64,000 bases of DNA from Piscicola geometra (Eukaryota > Annelida > Clitellata > Hirudinida > Piscicolidae), in contig OX030968.1 in NCBI GenBank assembly GCA_943735955.1, forward strand, positions 4,736,704-4,800,703, given 5' to 3'. Positions 58,690-64,000 of the stretch are shown here, in pieces; position 1 is the first letter of the stretch, and every line of letters starts with the position of its first letter. The position numbers were made by a program, and so were the translations under genes. The notes under the pieces were generated by a model. It worked only from the letters and a program-made list of their open reading frames with translations, did no database searches and was not told the DNA's origin.

Positions 58690-60770
58690 TTGATCTAATC
58701 CAAAAAAAAGTATGTTGTGAATGCTAATCTCGTTCCAGAAGCAGAATTTATTTTTTCAGGTGGGTGGGTGGAGTGGCTAATAATTATGACAACAAAAATT
58801 CAAGTTTCATAACAATTTTTTTTCTTTTTAACAATTAAAAATTATGCTCTAAAAATTCTTCAACAAATTGATAAATATTATTTTTTTTTGTTGTTGTTGG
58901 CATTCATCCATCTCGTGAGATGATGATAGCGCTCTGATGTGTTCTTTGACGGCAGCTTCTAGAGTGGCTCAGCAGACCGATCCTGGATCGACAGTCTCTG
59001 CTGCAGCGGCTGCAGGTGAAGTCGGATGGAGGATCGAGAGCCTGATTCTGCTGCCTCATTTTTCTTTTTTGCCTTCGTGATTCCAGATGTTGCCTGCGTT
59101 CTTCCTCGCCCTTTTTGATGCCTTTGTGGACAGTCTGGCGCCAGCCCTTCCGGTCATCGGCTAGCTCTTCCCATCTGCCAGGGTCGATACCCGTAAGTTT
59201 GAGGTCGCGTTTGCAGACGTCTTTGAAGCGTAGTTGCGGGCGACCAACTGGACGTTGTCCTGTAGCCAGCTCGCCATAGAGGATGTCCTTGGGTATGCGA
59301 CCTTCTTCCATTCTACGCACGTGACCCAGCCAGCGTAAACGTCTTTGGCATAGAAGGAGGTGTATGCTGAGTGAGTTGGCTTGATTGAGTACGGCCGTGT
59401 TGGTGACTTTGTCTTGCCATGTTATGCCAAGGATGCGTCGGAGACAGCGAAGATGAAAGCTTTCGAGACGATCTTCTTGCCTGGCATAGGTGGTCCAGGT
59501 TTCGCTGCCATACAACAGAGTGCTGAGAACGCATGCTTGGTACACTTTGAGCTTGGTGTTTCGTGTCAGTTGGTTGTTGGTCCATACACGTTTGCTCAAT
59601 CTGGCCATGACGCTGGCTGCTTTGGCGAGCCTTTTATCAATCTCAATGTCGAGGGATAGGCTGCTAGTAATGACGGAACCCAAGTATGTGAACTTGTCAG
59701 TGGCCTCCAGCACCTGATTGTCGATTGTGATTGAGGGTGGAACAGGAATGTCTTGACCCATGATGTTGGTTTTCTTGATACTGATGGTCAGACCGAATTC
59801 CCTGCAAGCCTGAGCAAAGCGATTCATCAGCTGCTGAAGGTGTTCCTCCGTGTGTGACACCAGGGCCGCATCATCAGCGAACAGCATGTCTCTGATGAGG
59901 ACAGTGCGTATTTTTGTCTTTGCTCTTAGGCGTGCCATGTTCAGCAGTTTCCCGTCACTTCTGGTGTGTAAATGGACACCTTCGGCAGACTCTTTAAATG
60001 CGAAATTCAACAGCATCGAGAAGAAGATACCGAATAATGTAGGCACTAGCACACAACCCTTTTTGACCCCACTCTTGATTATGAAGGATTTTGAGGTCTC
60101 CCCATCGTAGCTGACCACACCTTGCGTGTTTTCGTGATAAGAAGTTGTAATGTTATATATTATAAGATTCAAACATATGTATAGACCGAAGATATATATG
60201 AAAAAACATCTGAAACAATTATTGTGATAAAACAATTTTTTCTCACAAAATTCCCATTATAACAAAATCTTTAACGCACATGTCATTTTTTGAGCCAATG
60301 AGCAAAAAAGTAATAGTCAATAACAAAAATTTAAATAAAATACCATATCTCCAGCTGGGACTAGTGAACTAAATCAACAACTATTTGCACATTAGCACTT
60401 CAGAAGTGAAGCTGTCCAGCTTAAAAGAGAACACAAAACAAAGATCACTTGGCAAGAGAACTTCGTTATCATTAATTTGTCATTTAAATAATAGGATATA
60501 ATAGAATGTAATATAATTTTTGTTGTCAATGCCCCTTCACAAACGAAGTGGCAAACTCAAGATAGCAAGTGAACTGAGAAGGGAAAGCTTGAAGAAGCAT
60601 TCACGACGTGCAAATCAGCGCGACGCCATGACGATGAAGGTGGCGCAAAGGCACCCAGTCACGAAAGCCTTTGCAGCGAAGAATGAAGATTGTATTTATC
60701 GAATCAAATAAATGTCAGAAATTGACTTTGAAACTGGGTTGTGCTGTGGAAGCAGTGGACAGGTTCTAAA
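58690..60770. repeat. Repeat R, copy 3, interrupted by a LINE
   Basis: 58690-58870 matches 26365-26540 and 60150-60770 matches 26545-27315, with the LINE (58885-60125) between. The small basic ORF is at 60529-60711. Only one minisatellite unit remains. Confidence 0.8.
58885..60125 (-). mobile_element. 5'-truncated LINE, RT palm to C-terminal zinc finger open
   Basis: The open frame runs 60235-58904; LINE sequence proper starts near 60125 (GVVSYDGETSKSF). It reads SGVKKGCVLVPTLFGIFFSM, the catalytic DMLFADDAALVSH (F-A-D-D), ATDKFTYLGSVITSSLSLD, VYQACVLSTLLYGSETWTTY, RRLRWLGHVRRM, GQRPVGRPQLRFKDVCKRDL, and a terminal CSRCSRDCRSRIGLLSHSRS finger. The 3' end is a T-run (58872-58880 on plus). Endonuclease and the first half of RT are missing, so it cannot move by itself. 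No stop or frameshift in over 400 codons means it is the youngest LINE here. Confidence 0.9.
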
Positions 60771-60784
60771 AAGTGAAACTAAAG

Positions 60785-60990
60785 GGAAAAATAACAACAG
60801 AAGGATACTCAAATGCACGAAACAAAAACAAAAGGATACTCAAAAGGGTAGAAACTAAGGGAGAATGGACGAAACAAAAACAAATGGATATACCTTTTCG
60901 AGTATCCTTTTGTTTTTGTTTCGTCCATTCTTCCTTAGTTTCTTCCTTTTTTGAGTATCCTTCTGTTTTTGATTTGTCCCTTCCCTCTTG
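60785..60990. repeat. Hairpin-forming repeat, copy 3
   Basis: Same motifs as 8185-8375 and 27320-27600. Here no MULE fragment follows. Confidence 0.65.
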
Positions 60991-61338
60991 TGAATTATTG
61001 AGTATAAATAATACTGATCATTAATGACCTGTTTGGTTCGAAGGACTCCCGGAACAGCAGGATGAATATGAGACTGACTATTTATAACTGTCCCCTATTG
61101 CTTTATTCTGGTGGAACATCTGGTGACAGTGTCGGATTTTTAGGTACTTTGTGTGAATCTGTAGCCCTTGTTCGACACATGCAATAGTCTCATAGGCTCC
61201 TACGTTGAAGTCCTGTGGCTGCTTCAGGATCCTTCAAATTCACAACGCTGATGCTCGCTCATCTTCACAACGCCTAGCTATGCGTTGTAATAGTTGGGCT
61301 TTATGAAAGTGAACGAGCTCTGTGTTGTGAATTTCAAG
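60991..61338. other. Intergenic, no gene seen
   Basis: Moderate GC with short frames, none recognised. Confidence 0.35.
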
Positions 61339-62104
<766 letters not shown>

Positions 62105-63278
62105 TTCATAAGCAATACTTTCTAGTAATACCTCACCACCCTCGTAATTCTTCATGTATAAACTCTTGATACATTTGATTTTCGAGATATTTGTAAGAAA
62201 TAAATATTTTCAGATGAAGTCTGAGTTGCCATTGTAGACTGCCATTATTTTATTCATATATCCTTGTAGCTTAATCCCATCATCTCTCTCATTTATTTGT
62301 CCATACATTTTGCCATCATCTGCGTACATGAAAACATTTGAGTTTACTCTATTTGGTGAATCGTTTATAAAACAACTGTGGACTCAAAACAACTCCTTGG
62401 GGAATACCACTTGTCAACCTCTTCCATTTTTGTTTGATACAATTTACATCTATGTATTTTATTATTTAGGATTTTTTTCTTCATTCACACGCTGTATAAC
62501 CAATACGATATTTTGTGAATTGACCTTGTATGTGGCACCTTGTCAAAAGCTTTGAAAAATCCGTATAAGTCATGTGTATTACTCTCCCTAAAATATCTGT
62601 CAAATCAACTTATTTATTGAAACCGTCCACCAATAATACAATATTGGGTATTGCAAATAATTCGTTTAATTCATTGTTTTTCTTGTGTGTGTGTTTGCGT
62701 CAACGAAATGAGTGTCCGAACAAATCGTCACAGATATTTGATCGACATCATTGAAATATAGCTACTATTAGTCAGTTCGGTATAACTCTTATTCGATATT
62801 ATGCCATACGTTAATATTTGAGAGCCCCAATAACCCATTCCTGTCACTAATGTCTTTAGGAGTTCCCTTCTGAAAGTTTAACTTCTACTACTACTACTAC
62901 TATTACTGAAACTACTACTATTACTACTACTGCTACTACTACTATTACTACTACTACTACTAGTACTCTTATTACTACTACTACTACTGCTAATACTACT
63001 ACTACTACTACTAATACTACAACTACTACTACTACTACTAATGCTTTTGATGACATCTAGATTTTAATTTCATTTATCTTCTTTTTTTTCTAATGCTTTC
63101 ATGAATTATGTGTATAGATTTTAACAAATGAGTTTGTCTCTTGATTTAATAAAGAGAATGAAAGTTGTTGAGTTTTCAAAACCGGTTCATGTCATTTACT
63201 TTCATTTAGTTTGGAATTAGTCGTTTTTAATCTGTACTTTAACCTTTTACTAATTTGTAACGAAATTAAAATATAAGA
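62105..63278 (-). pseudogene. LINE relic with CTA array, copy 2 (partner 32370-33525)
   Basis: The same decayed RT region (62480-62130, with more stops than copy 1), flank and CTA array (62885-63042, more interrupted than copy 1), reaching the Ly6 pseudogene. Confidence 0.6.
62885..63042. repeat. Imperfect CTA microsatellite
   Basis: About 50 CTA-type units with many single-base changes. Confidence 0.9.
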
Positions 63279-63697
63279 TTAAATTAAAAGACACTGCTTG
63301 AATAGAATGAGCGTTGAACTCTTGCTTCCAGGGACAGTGGTTTTGACAGGGGGTTCGACAGTACCTGTACGCGCATAATCTTCTGTGTTACACAGGTCAG
63401 CTGAGGTGAGGACAAAGGGCGTTGGTTAGAAAGAATAGGAAATTGAGTGATGAACTGAAAGTTGAAATAGAAAAGAATGGAGAAGTGAAATGAATATTTG
63501 AACTAACTTGAAAGAAACATCAGCAAATATTAAAACAACAATAATAAAAGTCAAGAAAATCTCAAAAACAACAATCCCTACAGAAACAACAACTGCCACA
63601 ACTGCTTACTCTGGCAGACTCACCTTGAGCCTCCAAAGCCTTGTAGGGGTTCACACACGTTTTTATCTTTAAGATGACAGCCATTTAGAAATAAATT
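63279..63697 (-). pseudogene. Ly6/three-finger pseudogene, exons 2 and 3 (exon 1 beyond window)
   Basis: Exon 2 at about 63697-63610: the acceptor is changed (ataacat where the sister has ataacag) and a TGA replaces a key Cys codon after GFGGSR; the donor GTAAGC is intact. Exon 3 from 63400: DLCNTED... is open through the stalk but runs into unrelated sequence and stops at 63279, so the hydrophobic GPI tail is lost. It carries the uninterrupted version of the MULE-D target at 63354-63361. Exon 1 would be expected at about 64.2 kb. Confidence 0.82.
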
Positions 63698-64000
63698 ATG
63701 TTATGGTGGTTGCGAATCGGTGGTGTAGAGGACCCTTAGTGGTAAGAAATAAGTTTGGAAAAAAAATCTTGGTTGAGTATGTGATTATAATTTTTATAAA
63801 GATGAAGATGATGATCTTGAAGGAAATTTAGATGATAGGATGAGGATGATGATAGGGGCGACGGTGATGGTGATGTCGTTGATTAGAAACATAACTTGTT
63901 ACTTAATCGACTTTTTAATATATTAACCAAATAAAAACAAGGACTCATATCAAAAATCAATTATCAATGAAGATGAATGAAATTTAAATAGGATTTTGAG
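63698..64000. other. Intron 1 of the third Ly6 copy, running off the window
   Basis: Matches 44770-45060 (gatgatgatgataggggcga and neighbours). Confidence 0.6.

Overview
This is a piece of animal (metazoan) nuclear DNA. It is very AT-rich, the genes carry spliceosomal introns with GT/AG borders, simple-sequence arrays are long, and almost all recognisable coding sequence is metazoan-type transposable element: Mutator-like (MULE) transposases with FLYWCH fingers, hAT-like transposases, several LINE clades, a Penelope-like element and a tRNA-derived SINE. Nothing prokaryotic is present. I cannot place the species; an invertebrate is the best inference.

The host-gene content is a small family of Ly6/uPAR-type three-finger proteins. 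One copy is intact as read: three exons on the minus strand, 47444-47273, 46146-46060 and 45854-45682. They encode a 143-residue protein with a signal peptide, ten cysteines ending in the Ly6 CxC-x4-CN signature, and a GPI-type tail. A second minus-strand copy (45349-44420 plus 33598-33525) is decayed and has been split in its last exon by a 10.8 kb MULE. A third (63279-64000, running off the window) is decayed but keeps the uninterrupted insertion site. Two orphan first exons lie on the plus strand at 4779 and 51184, inside a 1.7 kb duplicated block. A possible signal-peptide exon of an unrelated small secreted protein lies at 170-249, minus.

Layout. 1-3.4 kb: possible secreted-peptide exon and two LINE 3' fragments. 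3.5-5.2 kb: duplicated block with orphan exon 1. 5.7-6.5 kb: TATA promoter-like sequence with Ser/Thr/Pro-rich short ORFs. 6.8-12.5 kb: fragments of two MULE lineages and a hAT-like element. 12.6-19.1 kb: MULE A1, with a nearly complete ten-exon transposase that includes a PHD-like finger, a C2H2 ORF and a minisatellite. 19.5-22.6 kb: more MULE-B and hAT-like fragments. 22.6-26 kb: MULE, Penelope-like and LINE mosaic. 26-33.5 kb: decayed DDE relics, satellite-tailed repeats and a second copy of the MULE/Penelope block. 33,595-44,427: complete MULE (MULE-D) with about 1 kb terminal inverted repeats, an 8 bp target duplication and an uninterrupted ten-exon, 607-residue transposase. 44.4-47.5 kb: Ly6 genes. 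48-50 kb: LINE relics and a SINE with a perfect 16 bp target duplication. 50-51.7 kb: second duplicated block. 52-58.7 kb: second copy of the 10.3-19.1 kb repeat cluster, with an internal deletion (MULE A2). 58.9-60.1 kb: 5'-truncated LINE with a 443-residue open frame. 61.3-61.7 kb: pure TG array. 62-64 kb: duplicate of the 32.4-33.6/44.4-45 kb region.

Only the Ly6 copy at 45.7-47.4 kb and the MULE-D transposase look capable of making full-length protein. The rest records repeated insertion, segmental duplication and decay. All assignments come from reading motifs and splice signals by eye; no database search was possible.
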